Below the pieces are notes generated by a model. That model was not told the DNA's origin, did no database searches, and saw only the letters and a program-made list of their open reading frames with translations. Source: Paenarthrobacter nitroguajacolicus (GTDB lineage Bacteria; Actinomycetota; Actinomycetes; Actinomycetales; Micrococcaceae). Taken from it: a stretch of 64,000 bases of DNA. Made by a program: the position numbers and the translations under genes. Below, one piece after another: positions 1-7,619 of this stretch. Position 1 is the stretch's first letter, and the number at the start of each line of letters is the position of its first letter. The stretch covers positions 310,001-374,000 of the forward strand of contig NZ_VNFK01000002.1 in assembly GCF_007786235.1 (NCBI RefSeq). Direction: 5' to 3'.

Positions 1-227
1 CCGCAGAACAAATTTCGGCTATCCAAGGCATCAGCGAGGTGTATTCCGTCACCGGCGAATGGGACCTTATCGCAGTGGCCAGGGTCACCAAGCACGACGA
101 ACTTGCGGATGTGATCGCTGATCGCCTCTCGAAGGTTGACTCTGTGGTGCACACCACCACCCACATCGCCTTCCGCGCGTACTCGCAACACGACCTTGAT
201 GCCGCGTTCGCTCTCGGTTTCGAATAA
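1..227 (+). CDS. Lrp/AsnC-family ligand-binding domain protein (5' end missing)
   Basis: The reading frame is open from the first complete codon at position 3, so the gene enters from outside the window and only its last 74 codons are seen. The peptide (ISEVYSVTGEWDLIAVARV near its start, THIAFRAY near its end) fits the alpha/beta RAM domain that Lrp/AsnC regulators use to bind amino acids and to oligomerise. Whether an N-terminal helix-turn-helix exists cannot be seen; small stand-alone RAM-domain proteins also occur in Actinobacteria. It converges on trpD with only 16 bases between the stop codons, and no clear terminator lies between them. Confidence 0.8.
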   Translation, partial: AEQISAIQGISEVYSVTGEWDLIAVARVTKHDELADVIADRLSKVDSVVHTTTHIAFRAYSQHDLDAAFALGFE

Positions 228-243
228 AGAGGAACTTCGGCAA

Positions 244-1302
244 TCAGCTTTGGCTAAGCGCCGTCCACTTGGCGAGGACTTCGGCCGCCTTTCCTGAGTC
301 GATCGATTCCGCTGCACGTTCAAAGGCAGCGCGCATGCGCTCCACCAAGCTTCCCTCCGCGTGAAGATCAAAGGACACCAGCCCGGCGGCGGCATTGAGC
401 AGGACCGCGTCCCTGACTGGGCCGGTCTTGCCGTTGAGGATTTCGCGGACTACTGCGGCGTTGGCCGCAGCGTCACCTCCACGCAGATCGGCTACCGTGG
501 ACGGTCCAATTCCGAGCTCAGCAGGAGAAAATACCTGTTCAGTGACGGTTCCGTTCCTGATCTCCCAAACAGTAGACGGTCCCGTGGGTGTCAGTTCATC
601 CAAGCCGTCGTCACCCCTGAAGACCAGACCACGACTGCCTCGCCTGGCCAGAACTCCAGCAACAAGCGGCGCCATCCGAACATTGGCCACTCCTACAGCG
701 GACGCCTGCACATGGGCGGGGTTGGTCATTGGCCCGAGAAAATTAAAGGCCGTTGGAACGGCCAACTCCCTTCGCGGGACCGCCGTGTGCCGGAATGAAG
801 GGTGGAAGACCTGAGCAAAACAGAAGGTGATTCCTGCCACTTCAGCGCTGCGGGCGACCCGTTCGATTGAAAGGTCCAGCCGCACGCCCAGGGCTTCCAG
901 AACGTCCGCGGAACCGGAAGTCGATGATGCGGCCCTATTGCCGTGCTTAACGACCTTGGCGCCCGCACCGGCAGCCACCAGTGCAGCCATCGTGGAGATG
1001 TTCACGGTGTTGAGGCGATCCCCGCCCGTGCCCACAATGTCCAGCTTCTCGCCCGAGATATCGATTGGGTTCGCATGCTGGACCATGGCCTCCACCAAGC
1101 CCGCGAGCTCTTCAACCGTCTCGCCCTTGGCACGGAGTGCTACCAGAAAGCCTGCAATCTGCGCGGGAGTGGCTTCCCCGGACATGATCGTATTCATGGC
1201 CCACTCTGTGTTGGCCACCGCAAGGTCGTCGCCGTTGATCAGTGCTGAGATGAGCCCTGGCCAAGTGTTGCTGGTTACAGATGCCGATGCCGGAGAAGTC
1301 AC
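244..1302 (-). CDS. trpD: Anthranilate phosphoribosyltransferase
   Basis: Transfers the phosphoribosyl group of PRPP to anthranilate, the second committed step of tryptophan synthesis, in the cytosol. The 352-residue product is the usual family length. It carries the PRPP-binding GTGGD motif near residue 90 and the [25 protein letters not shown] anthranilate/PRPP loop just after it. The GTG start at 1302 is six bases downstream of a TAGCAT -10 box, so the mRNA is predicted to be leaderless. The gene is alone here, not in a trp operon, and is divergent from ctaE, an arrangement known from other Actinobacteria. Confidence 0.97.
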   Translation of the reverse strand: MTSPASASVTSNTWPGLISALINGDDLAVANTEWAMNTIMSGEATPAQIAGFLVALRAKGETVEELAGLVEAMVQHANPIDISGEKLDIVGTGGDRLNTVNISTMAALVAAGAGAKVVKHGNRAASSTSGSADVLEALGVRLDLSIERVARSAEVAGITFCFAQVFHPSFRHTAVPRRELAVPTAFNFLGPMTNPAHVQASAVGVANVRMAPLVAGVLARRGSRGLVFRGDDGLDELTPTGPSTVWEIRNGTVTEQVFSPAELGIGPSTVADLRGGDAAANAAVVREILNGKTGPVRDAVLLNAAAGLVSFDLHAEGSLVERMRAAFERAAESIDSGKAAEVLAKWTALSQS

Positions 1303-1308
1303 TCCCTG

Positions 1309-1314
1309 ATGCTA
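1309..1314 (-). promoter_or_regulatory. -10 box of a predicted leaderless trpD promoter
   Basis: TAGCAT on the minus strand is followed by six bases (CAGGGA) and then the trpD GTG. Actinobacterial sigma-A -10 boxes follow TANNNT, and transcription starts about seven bases downstream, which would be the start codon itself. No convincing -35 is visible. Inferred from spacing only. Confidence 0.45.
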
Positions 1315-1438
1315 TCGAGCCAGCCACGCCGATGACCAATGTGAACGCGGCCGGGAACTTTTCCGCGCGATTTCGCGTCTTTGTAGAAAAAGTCTCCCGA
1401 ATCGGTGGTTTGCATTGGGAAGTCTGGACTTTTACAGA

Positions 1439-1444
1439 CATAAT
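1439..1444 (+). promoter_or_regulatory. -10 box of a predicted leaderless ctaE promoter
   Basis: CATAAT is followed by six bases (GTCCTT) and the ctaE GTG at 1451. A TTGGGA at 1415-1420 with an 18-base spacer could serve as -35. The promoter would face away from the trpD promoter within a 148-base divergent region. Confidence 0.45.
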
Positions 1445-1450
1445 GTCCTT

Positions 1451-2089
1451 GTGACATCTGCGACCCATGCCCCCAGTACCCCGGCGCACCCGACGCTGAA
1501 CCGCCCCAACCTGGTTTCTGTTGGAACCGTTGTTTGGCTGTCCAGTGAGTTGATGTTCTTCGCCGGCCTCTTTGCCATGTACTTCACCCTGCGCTCCACA
1601 TCGGGAACGATGTGGGCCGAGGAGACGGCCAAGCTCAACTTCCCGTTTGCGCTCGTCAACACCATCGTCCTTGTGGCAAGTTCCTTTACTTGCCAGATGG
1701 GCGTTTTCGCCGCTGAGCGGCTCGAACCCCGCCGCACCGGCAGGCCACTGCAGTTCACTCGCTGGGGCATGACCGAATGGTTCGTCCTCACCTTCATCAT
1801 GGGTGCCTTCTTCGTAGCCGGCCAGACCACGGAATACGCAATGCTCGTGTCCGAGCACGTGTCCCTGTCGTCCAACGCCTACGGCTCCGCCTTCTACATG
1901 ACCACCGGCTTCCACGGCCTTCACGTCATTGGCGGCCTGATCGCGTTCCTCTTCATCATTGGCCGAGCTTTTGCGGCCAAGAAGTTCGGACACTTTGAAG
2001 CGACGTCGGCGATTGTCACCTCGTACTACTGGCACTTCGTTGACGTTGTTTGGATTGGCCTCTTCCTGGTCATATACGTTCTCAAGTAG
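1451..2089 (+). CDS. ctaE: Cytochrome c oxidase subunit III
   Basis: Membrane subunit of the aa3-type terminal oxidase, helping to keep the proton-pumping core stable. The 212-residue product has five hydrophobic spans, starting with the one around [15 protein letters not shown], and a C-terminal span with [14 protein letters not shown] typical of subunit III. An upstream in-frame TTG at 1415 would add 12 residues unlike family members; GTG 1451 gives the expected [13 protein letters not shown] N-terminus and sits right after a -10 box, so I chose it. It heads ctaE-qcrC-qcrA-qcrB, the standard actinobacterial bcc-aa3 supercomplex cluster. Confidence 0.96.
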   Translation: MTSATHAPSTPAHPTLNRPNLVSVGTVVWLSSELMFFAGLFAMYFTLRSTSGTMWAEETAKLNFPFALVNTIVLVASSFTCQMGVFAAERLEPRRTGRPLQFTRWGMTEWFVLTFIMGAFFVAGQTTEYAMLVSEHVSLSSNAYGSAFYMTTGFHGLHVIGGLIAFLFIIGRAFAAKKFGHFEATSAIVTSYYWHFVDVVWIGLFLVIYVLK

Positions 2090-2133
2090 CCCGGCTTTGA
2101 CTCTTTTTCTACAAGAGGCAGAATTTCAAGAAG

Positions 2134-2148
2134 CGGCTCGCGGAGCCG
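2134..2148 (+). other. Small hairpin between ctaE and qcrC
   Basis: CGGCTC, a 3-base loop GCG, and GAGCCG form a 6-bp perfect stem 29 bases before the qcrC start. There is no U-tract, so it is more likely an mRNA stability or processing element than a terminator, if it does anything. Confidence 0.3.
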
Positions 2149-2176
2149 ACGCAGGATCGAATAAAGGAACCACCAC

Positions 2177-2965
2177 GTGAAGGCACTCTCGCAGAAGCGA
2201 CGTCACCCACTGGCAGCCATTGCGCTGCTGTTGATGGGCCTCCTCCTCACTGGTGGGCTGTACGCCGTTGCCACAACTGTCAACCAGGCCAAGGCCGACA
2301 CCACAAGCTTTAGCGCCAGTGACGTAGAAGAAGGCGGCAAGCTCTTTGCCGCCAACTGCGCCACCTGCCACGGCATGGGTGCAAGCGGAACCCAGGACGG
2401 CCCCTCGCTGGTCGGTGTGGGTGCAGCTGCCGTTGACTTCCAGGTTGGTACCGGTCGTATGCCCATGCAGATGAGCGGCCCGCAGGCACAGAAGAAGCCC
2501 GCCCAGTTTAACGAGGAGCAGACCAAGCAGCTCTCCGCTTACGTTGCATCGCTCGGCGCAGGTCCGGCCATCCCGGAGGAGCACCTCCTCGACGGCAAGG
2601 GAGACGCAGCCAACGGTGGCGAACTCTTCCGAGTCAACTGCGCAATGTGCCACAACGCTGCTGCTGCCGGCGGCGCCCTGACCCGAGGCAAGTTCGCCCC
2701 GGGACTGGCTGGCGTCAGCGCCGAGCACATCTACGAAGCGATGGCAACGGGCCCGCAGAACATGCCCGTGTTCAACGATTCGAACGTCACCCCGGAAGAC
2801 AAGCGCGACATCATCACCTTCCTGAAGACCATCGAAGCCAACGGCTCGCCCGGCGGTGCCGAACTCGGCTCCCTTGGCCCGGTCTCCGAAGGCCTCTTCG
2901 TTTGGGTTGCCGGCTTGGGCGTCATCATCGCATTCACGATCTGGCTGACGTCCCGAACGTCCTAA
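2177..2965 (+). CDS. qcrC: Cytochrome bc1 complex dihaem cytochrome c subunit
   Basis: Dihaem cytochrome c that passes electrons from the Rieske protein directly to the CuA centre of the aa3 oxidase, replacing soluble cytochrome c in Actinobacteria. The 262-residue product has an N-terminal signal/anchor helix (about residues 12-32), two CxxCH haem c sites (CATCH at 61-65, CAMCH at 155-159), candidate axial Met residues in GRMPM (near 95) and QNMPVF (near 196), and a C-terminal transmembrane anchor. The GTG start has AAAGGA eight bases upstream. It lies in the ctaE-qcrCAB operon. Confidence 0.97.
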   Translation: MKALSQKRRHPLAAIALLLMGLLLTGGLYAVATTVNQAKADTTSFSASDVEEGGKLFAANCATCHGMGASGTQDGPSLVGVGAAAVDFQVGTGRMPMQMSGPQAQKKPAQFNEEQTKQLSAYVASLGAGPAIPEEHLLDGKGDAANGGELFRVNCAMCHNAAAAGGALTRGKFAPGLAGVSAEHIYEAMATGPQNMPVFNDSNVTPEDKRDIITFLKTIEANGSPGGAELGSLGPVSEGLFVWVAGLGVIIAFTIWLTSRTS

Positions 2966-2984
2966 CCCGGACGCGACAAAACTT

Positions 2985-3002
2985 CTGCTGCACGGTCAGC
3001 AG
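2985..3002 (+). other. Hairpin 1 between qcrC and qcrA
   Basis: CTGCTG, loop CACGGT, and CAGCAG form a 6-bp perfect stem beginning 20 bases after the qcrC stop. It is the first of two hairpins in this 96-base gap and has no following U-run. Confidence 0.35.
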
Positions 3003-3019
3003 TTTGAAACTGAAAATAA

Positions 3020-3035
3020 CTCGGCTTCGGCCGAG
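3020..3035 (+). other. Hairpin 2 with a C(UUCG)G tetraloop before qcrA
   Basis: CTCGGC, TTCG, GCCGAG: a 6-bp perfect stem closed by a C(UUCG)G loop, one of the most stable RNA tetraloops. It lies just upstream of the qcrA ribosome binding site, so it may protect processed mRNA or set the relative expression of qcrC and qcrAB. Confidence 0.45.
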
Positions 3036-3061
3036 ACAACGAGAGAAGGATGAGGCGAATT

Positions 3062-4132
3062 ATGGGCAACCATAGTGACGGCAGTCCGAACCACTCGGGC
3101 ACCGTAGCTACGGCTGGTCAGAATGAGGTGGAGAAGTTCCAGGATCCTGGTCTTCCTCCGCATCGTTTGCGCCTGGCTGACACGGACCCGGTAGCCGCAA
3201 AGCGCGCCGAGCGTCAGGTAGCCATTCTGTTTGGCACCTCCGTCATTGGCACGCTGGTCTTCCTGGTGGCGTATTTTGCCATCGACCTTGGCGACGACAC
3301 CACCATTGCGACCATCCGCACCCAGAACCTTCTTCTGGGTCTGGGTACGGCATTTGCGATGCTGGGAATCGGAACCGGCATCGTGCACTGGGCCAAGGCC
3401 CTCATGCCCGATCACGAAGTGTCTGAAGAGCGCCACGCTATCCGTACCGAAGAAGATCGCCAGGCAGCGGTCCGCATCGTCGACGACATCGTCGAGGAAA
3501 CCGGCATCAAGCGCCGCCCGCTGATCCGCAACACCCTTCTTGGTGCCGTTGCGCTCGCTCCCCTGCCGGCACTCGCCATCTTCGGCGACCTGGGCCCGCG
3601 TCCGGACGACGCTTTGGCACACACCATGTGGGCTCCCGAGGGCGGCAAGCTGAAGCGCCTGACGCGCGACCCCGATGGCACTCCCATCAAGGCCTCGGAC
3701 GTCACCATCGGTTCGGCCTTCCACGTTATCCCTGAGGGCCTCAACGAGCTCCACGAGGGCAAGCTGAACGAGAAGGCCAAGGCCGTCGTTCTGTTGATGC
3801 GACTCGATCCGAACTCGCTGAACCCCTCCGAGGGCCGTGAAAACTGGAGCTACAACGGCATCGTTGCTTACTCCAAGATCTGCACGCACGTCGGTTGCCC
3901 CGTTGCTCTCTACGAGCAGCAGACGCACCACCTTCTGTGCCCCTGCCACCAGTCCACGTTCGACCTCACGCAGGAATGCAAGGTCATCTTTGGACCGGCA
4001 AGCCGTCCGCTCCCCCAGCTGCCCATCGCAGTTGACGCAGAGGGCTACCTCGTCGCCACCAGCGACTTCAGAGAACCTGTAGGACCGAGTTACTGGGAGC
4101 GTGACGAGCATGAGCGCCTCATCAACAGCTGA
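3062..4132 (+). CDS. qcrA: Cytochrome bc1 complex Rieske iron-sulfur subunit
   Basis: Carries the 2Fe-2S cluster that accepts electrons from menaquinol in the bcc complex. The 356-residue product has two hydrophobic spans in the N-terminal third plus a third near residue 160, the three-helix arrangement of the actinobacterial Rieske protein. The C-terminal Rieske fold shows both cluster motifs, CTHVGC (about 274-279) and CPCHQS (about 293-298). An ATG at 3050 abuts the Shine-Dalgarno sequence with no spacing, so ATG 3062, giving MGNHSDG, is preferred. Its end overlaps qcrB by 23 bases. Confidence 0.96.
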   Translation: MGNHSDGSPNHSGTVATAGQNEVEKFQDPGLPPHRLRLADTDPVAAKRAERQVAILFGTSVIGTLVFLVAYFAIDLGDDTTIATIRTQNLLLGLGTAFAMLGIGTGIVHWAKALMPDHEVSEERHAIRTEEDRQAAVRIVDDIVEETGIKRRPLIRNTLLGAVALAPLPALAIFGDLGPRPDDALAHTMWAPEGGKLKRLTRDPDGTPIKASDVTIGSAFHVIPEGLNELHEGKLNEKAKAVVLLMRLDPNSLNPSEGRENWSYNGIVAYSKICTHVGCPVALYEQQTHHLLCPCHQSTFDLTQECKVIFGPASRPLPQLPIAVDAEGYLVATSDFREPVGPSYWERDEHERLINS

Positions 4133-5783
4133 AGCCCCCTTCGTTCCGAAGACAAAGGTTGGTAGTTTCACCAACTTCGTAGACGAGCGCGTGGGTGGCT
4201 CTGGCATCCTGCGTGAGTTCGGCCGAAAGGTCTTCCCTGACCACTGGTCGTTCATGTTCGGCGAGGTGGCACTGTATTCCTTCGTCATTTTGCTGATGTC
4301 GGGCACCTTCCTGACGTTCTTCTTCGATCCGTCCATGGCAGAAACCCATTACCAGGGTTCCTACACGCCGCTGTACAACGTCGAAATGTCTGTTGCCTAC
4401 AGCTCGTCGCTGAACATCTCGTTCGATGTCCGTGGCGGCCTGTTCATGCGCCAGGTACACCACTGGGCAGCCTTGCTGTTCGTGGCCTCCCTCGGCGTTC
4501 ACATGCTGCGCGTTTTCTTCACGGGTGCTTTCCGCAAGCCGCGCGAAATGAACTGGGTAGTTGGCGGTGTCCTGCTCATCCTGGCCATGGCAGCAGGCTT
4601 CACCGGCTATTCACTCCCCGATGACCTGCTCTCCGGTAACGGCCTGCGCATCATCGACGGCGTTATCAAGTCCATCCCGGTAATCGGTACGTACACTTCG
4701 TTCTTCCTCTTCGGTGGAGAATTCCCGGGCACGGCCATCATCGGCCGCCTCTACGTCCTGCATATCCTGCTGGTTCCTGCTCTCATCCTCCTGATGATCG
4801 TCATCCACCTGTTCATGGTGGTTGTGCACAAGCACACCCAGTACCCCGGCCCCGGCCGGAACGACGGCAACGTCGTCGGCTACCCCCTCGGACCGGTTTA
4901 CGCGGCAAAGGCTGGTGGGTTCTTCTTCATCGTCTTCGGCGTCCTGGCGCTCATGGCGGCGGCGTTCACGATCAACCCGATCTGGAACTACGGCCCGTAC
5001 GACCCCTCACCGGTTTCCGCCGGTACCCAGCCTGACTGGTACATCGGGTTCGTGGACGGGGCCCTTCGCCTCATGCCTGGTGTCATCAATGACTTCCACT
5101 TTGAATGGGTCATCTTCGGACGCACACTGACGTTGAACGTCCTGCTCCCGGCACTCGTGCCTGCAGGAATCATCTTCACCGTCCTGTTCATGTACCCGTG
5201 GATCGAACGCTGGATCACCAAGGACAACCGCGAACACCACGTTTTGGACCGTCCGCGCAACGCTCCGACTCGTACTGCCATCGGTGTTGCAGGTTTCACC
5301 TGGTACTGCGTGATGTGGGCGGCAGCTGGATCCGACCTTATTGCTACGCACTTCCACGTGTCCTTGAACGATGTGACGTACTGGCTTCGTGCGCTGTTCT
5401 TCATCGGCCCGGTAATCGCCTTCATCGTCACCAAGCGAATCGCCCTGGCCCTGCAGCGCAAGGACCGTGAGATCGCTCTCCATGGACGCGAGACCGGCCG
5501 TATCGTCCGCCTCCCGCATGGTGAGTTCATCGAGGTTCACGCTCCGCTGGACGAGTACAAGCGTTACAAGCTCGTTGGGTTCGAGTCGCCGGCTCCCATC
5601 CCGGCCCAGCCGAACGAACACGGAGTTGTCACCCGCAAGGAGAAGCGCCGCGCGGCACTCTCCAAGTGGTTCTTCGAGGATCGCGTTGCCCCGGCAACAC
5701 CTGCAGAACTCGAAGCAGCACACGCCCATGGCCACCATGAGGCAATCGCGGCTGGCGAAGACCAGAAGAGCCTGAGCCACTAG
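4110..5783 (+). CDS. qcrB: Cytochrome bc1 complex cytochrome b subunit
   Basis: Menaquinol-oxidising, dihaem b membrane core of the bcc complex. The product is about 557 residues with many transmembrane helices; paired haem-ligating histidines are visible in RQVHHWAALLFVASLGVHML and in VIHLFMVVVHKH. It has the long hydrophilic C-terminal tail of actinobacterial QcrB, ending in a His-rich stretch. GTG 4101 is also possible but sits two bases from GGGAG; ATG 4110 has better spacing. It is the last gene of the cluster and is followed by a very strong terminator. Confidence 0.96.
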   Translation: MSASSTAEAPFVPKTKVGSFTNFVDERVGGSGILREFGRKVFPDHWSFMFGEVALYSFVILLMSGTFLTFFFDPSMAETHYQGSYTPLYNVEMSVAYSSSLNISFDVRGGLFMRQVHHWAALLFVASLGVHMLRVFFTGAFRKPREMNWVVGGVLLILAMAAGFTGYSLPDDLLSGNGLRIIDGVIKSIPVIGTYTSFFLFGGEFPGTAIIGRLYVLHILLVPALILLMIVIHLFMVVVHKHTQYPGPGRNDGNVVGYPLGPVYAAKAGGFFFIVFGVLALMAAAFTINPIWNYGPYDPSPVSAGTQPDWYIGFVDGALRLMPGVINDFHFEWVIFGRTLTLNVLLPALVPAGIIFTVLFMYPWIERWITKDNREHHVLDRPRNAPTRTAIGVAGFTWYCVMWAAAGSDLIATHFHVSLNDVTYWLRALFFIGPVIAFIVTKRIALALQRKDREIALHGRETGRIVRLPHGEFIEVHAPLDEYKRYKLVGFESPAPIPAQPNEHGVVTRKEKRRAALSKWFFEDRVAPATPAELEAAHAHGHHEAIAAGEDQKSLSH

Positions 5784-5796
5784 CAGGCAGCAGTCA

Positions 5797-5839
5797 ATAT
5801 AGGAAGGGCCCGGTCCAATGGACCGGGCCCTTCCTATAT
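5797..5839. terminator. Bidirectional intrinsic terminator between qcrB and the GntR gene
   Basis: A perfect 20-bp inverted repeat (arms 5797-5816 and 5820-5839) with a 3-base loop AAT. The outer arm bases are A/T-rich, so each strand provides a short A-tract before and U-tract after the GC-rich core. It serves two convergent genes. Confidence 0.9.
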
Positions 5840-5846
5840 GCCCAGC

Positions 5847-6638
5847 TCAGTTCTGGGTGCGATAGCCCGACGAGTAGTTGCGGGTAGGACGAACGCCAGG
5901 CCGCTGCAGGGGAACCCACAGCTTGTAGCGGTCCGCCCGGTAGTACGACACGGAATAGTCGACCATGGCCCGCGCGACGAATGCGTGCCGCTGAATTTTC
6001 AACAAAGGTGCACCGACGTCAACGTTGAGCAACCTGGCGGTGGAGGGCGACGCTGCCGTAGCCTCGATCATGTCCTCGCCCCACTCCATCACCAAACCAA
6101 AGCGTTCGCTCAACACGTTGTAGAGCGACGTTGGGGGCGCCTCATCGAGCAATCCCGGCACGCGATGCGCTGGAATGAAGTTCTCATCAACGCTCATGGG
6201 TTCATTGTCCGCGAGCAGCAAGCGCCTGAAGCGGACGAGCGGAGTGCCCTCCTCAAGCTGCAACTCCCGGGCAAGGAACGCGCTGGCCGCGATCTGCTCA
6301 AAGCTGAGCACCTTGGCCGCGGGAACCATGCCACGACGTTGCATTTCTTCGCTGTAGGACGTCAGCTTTACTTGTAGGTCAAGCTTCGGCTTTCTGACAA
6401 AGGTGCCGAGACCGACAACCCGTTCGATGACTTCTTCGCCGACCAAAGCGTCAATGGCCTGGCGTACCGTCATCCGGGCGAGGCCGAACCGGTCCGACAA
6501 ATCCCGTTCAGACGGGAGAGCAGAGCCCGGGGGGCATGACTGCGCGATGAAGGATCGGAGAATTTCCCGGAGCTGAACGTAAATGGGCGTTCCGCTGGTG
6601 CGGTCGATGTCACCGGCTATGTTTGCTGCCTCAGGCAC
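5847..6638 (-). CDS. GntR/HutC-family transcriptional regulator, DasR-like
   Basis: The 263-residue protein has an N-terminal winged helix-turn-helix (about residues 20-85; RMTVRQAIDALVGEEVIERVVGLGTFV resembles the DasR recognition region) and a C-terminal UTRA effector domain. Known relatives such as Streptomyces DasR sense phosphorylated amino sugars and control N-acetylglucosamine uptake and PTS genes. It is divergent from ptsH, and a palindrome matching the DasR operator core lies between them at 6689-6704, which suggests control of itself and of HPr. GTG start; no better start was found. Its effector is inferred only. Confidence 0.88.
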   Translation of the reverse strand: MPEAANIAGDIDRTSGTPIYVQLREILRSFIAQSCPPGSALPSERDLSDRFGLARMTVRQAIDALVGEEVIERVVGLGTFVRKPKLDLQVKLTSYSEEMQRRGMVPAAKVLSFEQIAASAFLARELQLEEGTPLVRFRRLLLADNEPMSVDENFIPAHRVPGLLDEAPPTSLYNVLSERFGLVMEWGEDMIEATAASPSTARLLNVDVGAPLLKIQRHAFVARAMVDYSVSYYRADRYKLWVPLQRPGVRPTRNYSSGYRTQN

Positions 6639-6688
6639 GGCAGAGTTCCAGCGTTAGAGTCATGCTTCTAGGATAATTCAGGGGCTCT

Positions 6689-6704
6689 GCAGGTCTAGAC
6701 CACC
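6689..6704. promoter_or_regulatory. DasR-type operator (dre-like palindrome)
   Basis: The perfect palindrome GGTCTAGACC lies inside a 16-mer that matches the published dre consensus, ACTGGTCTAGACCACT with C/G variation, at 13 of 16 positions. It sits in the 158-base divergent region between a DasR-like regulator and ptsH, where such a site would be expected. Confidence 0.75.
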
Positions 6705-6796
6705 GAGACCCCTTGTGTGGAATTGGGCACCTTCCGCCGCTACGCTTGTATGGATCATTTTCTGACGGTTTGATTCGTCGTATCAAAGGAGTTGGC

Positions 6797-7090
6797 TTGC
6801 CGGAGCAGAAGGCCTTCGTCGCCGCTGAAATTGGACTGCACGCGCGCGCGGCGGCAGTCTTTGTCCGCGCGGTCACCGAAACGGGATTGCCAGTAACCAT
6901 CCGGAAGCAGGACGGAGATCCTGTTGACGCACGCTCATTATTGGAAGTCATGACGGAAGACTTCGGCTTCGGATGCGAGGTGATTTTGGAGGTGCCGTCG
7001 AGTGCCCTCAGCGATGAGCATAGCGTTTCCGTGGCTGCCAATGCCCTGACGGAACTGTCGGCCGTCCTTGAGGCCACAGAAGCCCGCTGA
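6797..7090 (+). CDS. ptsH: Phosphocarrier protein HPr
   Basis: Soluble phosphocarrier that takes phosphate from PEP via enzyme I and passes it to sugar-specific EIIA domains. The 97-residue product has the active-site histidine in GLHARAA (about residue 15) and a serine in RSLLEVMT at the position of regulatory Ser46. The TTG start at 6797 is set by AAAGGAG five bases upstream; the in-frame open region continues upstream but does not look like HPr. No other PTS gene is nearby. Its control by the divergent DasR-like protein is inferred from the operator. Confidence 0.95.
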   Translation: MPEQKAFVAAEIGLHARAAAVFVRAVTETGLPVTIRKQDGDPVDARSLLEVMTEDFGFGCEVILEVPSSALSDEHSVSVAANALTELSAVLEATEAR

Positions 7091-7166
7091 GCCCTATTCA
7101 GGGCGCGACGTGGAGCGTTCCCGACACGGTTCCAAGCCTCTGGACTTCCCACGCTTCGTATTAACG

Positions 7167-7200
7167 ACGATGGGCCCCACCTAACGGTGGGGCCCATCGT
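7167..7200. terminator. Bidirectional intrinsic terminator between ptsH and ctaF
   Basis: A perfect 15-bp stem (ACGATGGGCCCCACC and its complement) with loop TAAC, followed by TTT on the plus strand. It lies between convergent ptsH and ctaF. Confidence 0.88.
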
Positions 7201-7217
7201 TTTCCAGCTATGTCCTG

Positions 7218-7619
7218 CTAGTGGGCGTGATCGCCACGGCTGTATTCGAAAACCCAGCCAACCAATGCCACGACGGCAAGGCCACCAGCGACGTAGGTCA
7301 CCCAGAAACCAATGGCAAGTCCGAGGAATCCGCCGGCGCAAGCCAAGCCGAGAACCAGGGGCCACCAGCTCCACGGGCTGAAGTGTCCCTGCTCGCCCGC
7401 ACCTTCGTGGATTTCTGCGTCAGGACGATCCTCCGGACGCATGCCGATCCGCTTGCCGGTGAAGCCCAGGTATGCACCGATCATGCCGGCGAGGCCGCCA
7501 ACGAGGAGAATACCCAGGACGCCGACCCACTCAGACCATTCGGTCAGGAAACCATAAGCAATGGCTACGGGGACGAAGAAGAAGACTCCTGCTCCGAAGA
7601 GCCATGATTCGATTTTCAC
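7218..7619 (-). CDS. ctaF: Cytochrome c oxidase subunit IV, actinobacterial type
   Basis: Small membrane subunit found only in actinobacterial aa3 oxidases. The 133-residue protein has two N-terminal hydrophobic hairpin helices, a hydrophilic loop containing [11 protein letters not shown], and two further C-terminal helices, which is the family layout. Its start overlaps the ctaD stop by four bases, implying translational coupling. It ends the ctaC-ctaD-ctaF set. Confidence 0.94.
   Translation of the reverse strand: MKIESWLFGAGVFFFVPVAIAYGFLTEWSEWVGVLGILLVGGLAGMIGAYLGFTGKRIGMRPEDRPDAEIHEGAGEQGHFSPWSWWPLVLGLACAGGFLGLAIGFWVTYVAGGLAVVALVGWVFEYSRGDHAH

Noticed and set aside
2996..4336. A 446-codon minus-strand open frame opposite qcrA and qcrB
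   Set aside because: Antisense to clear Rieske and cytochrome b genes; no recognisable domain.
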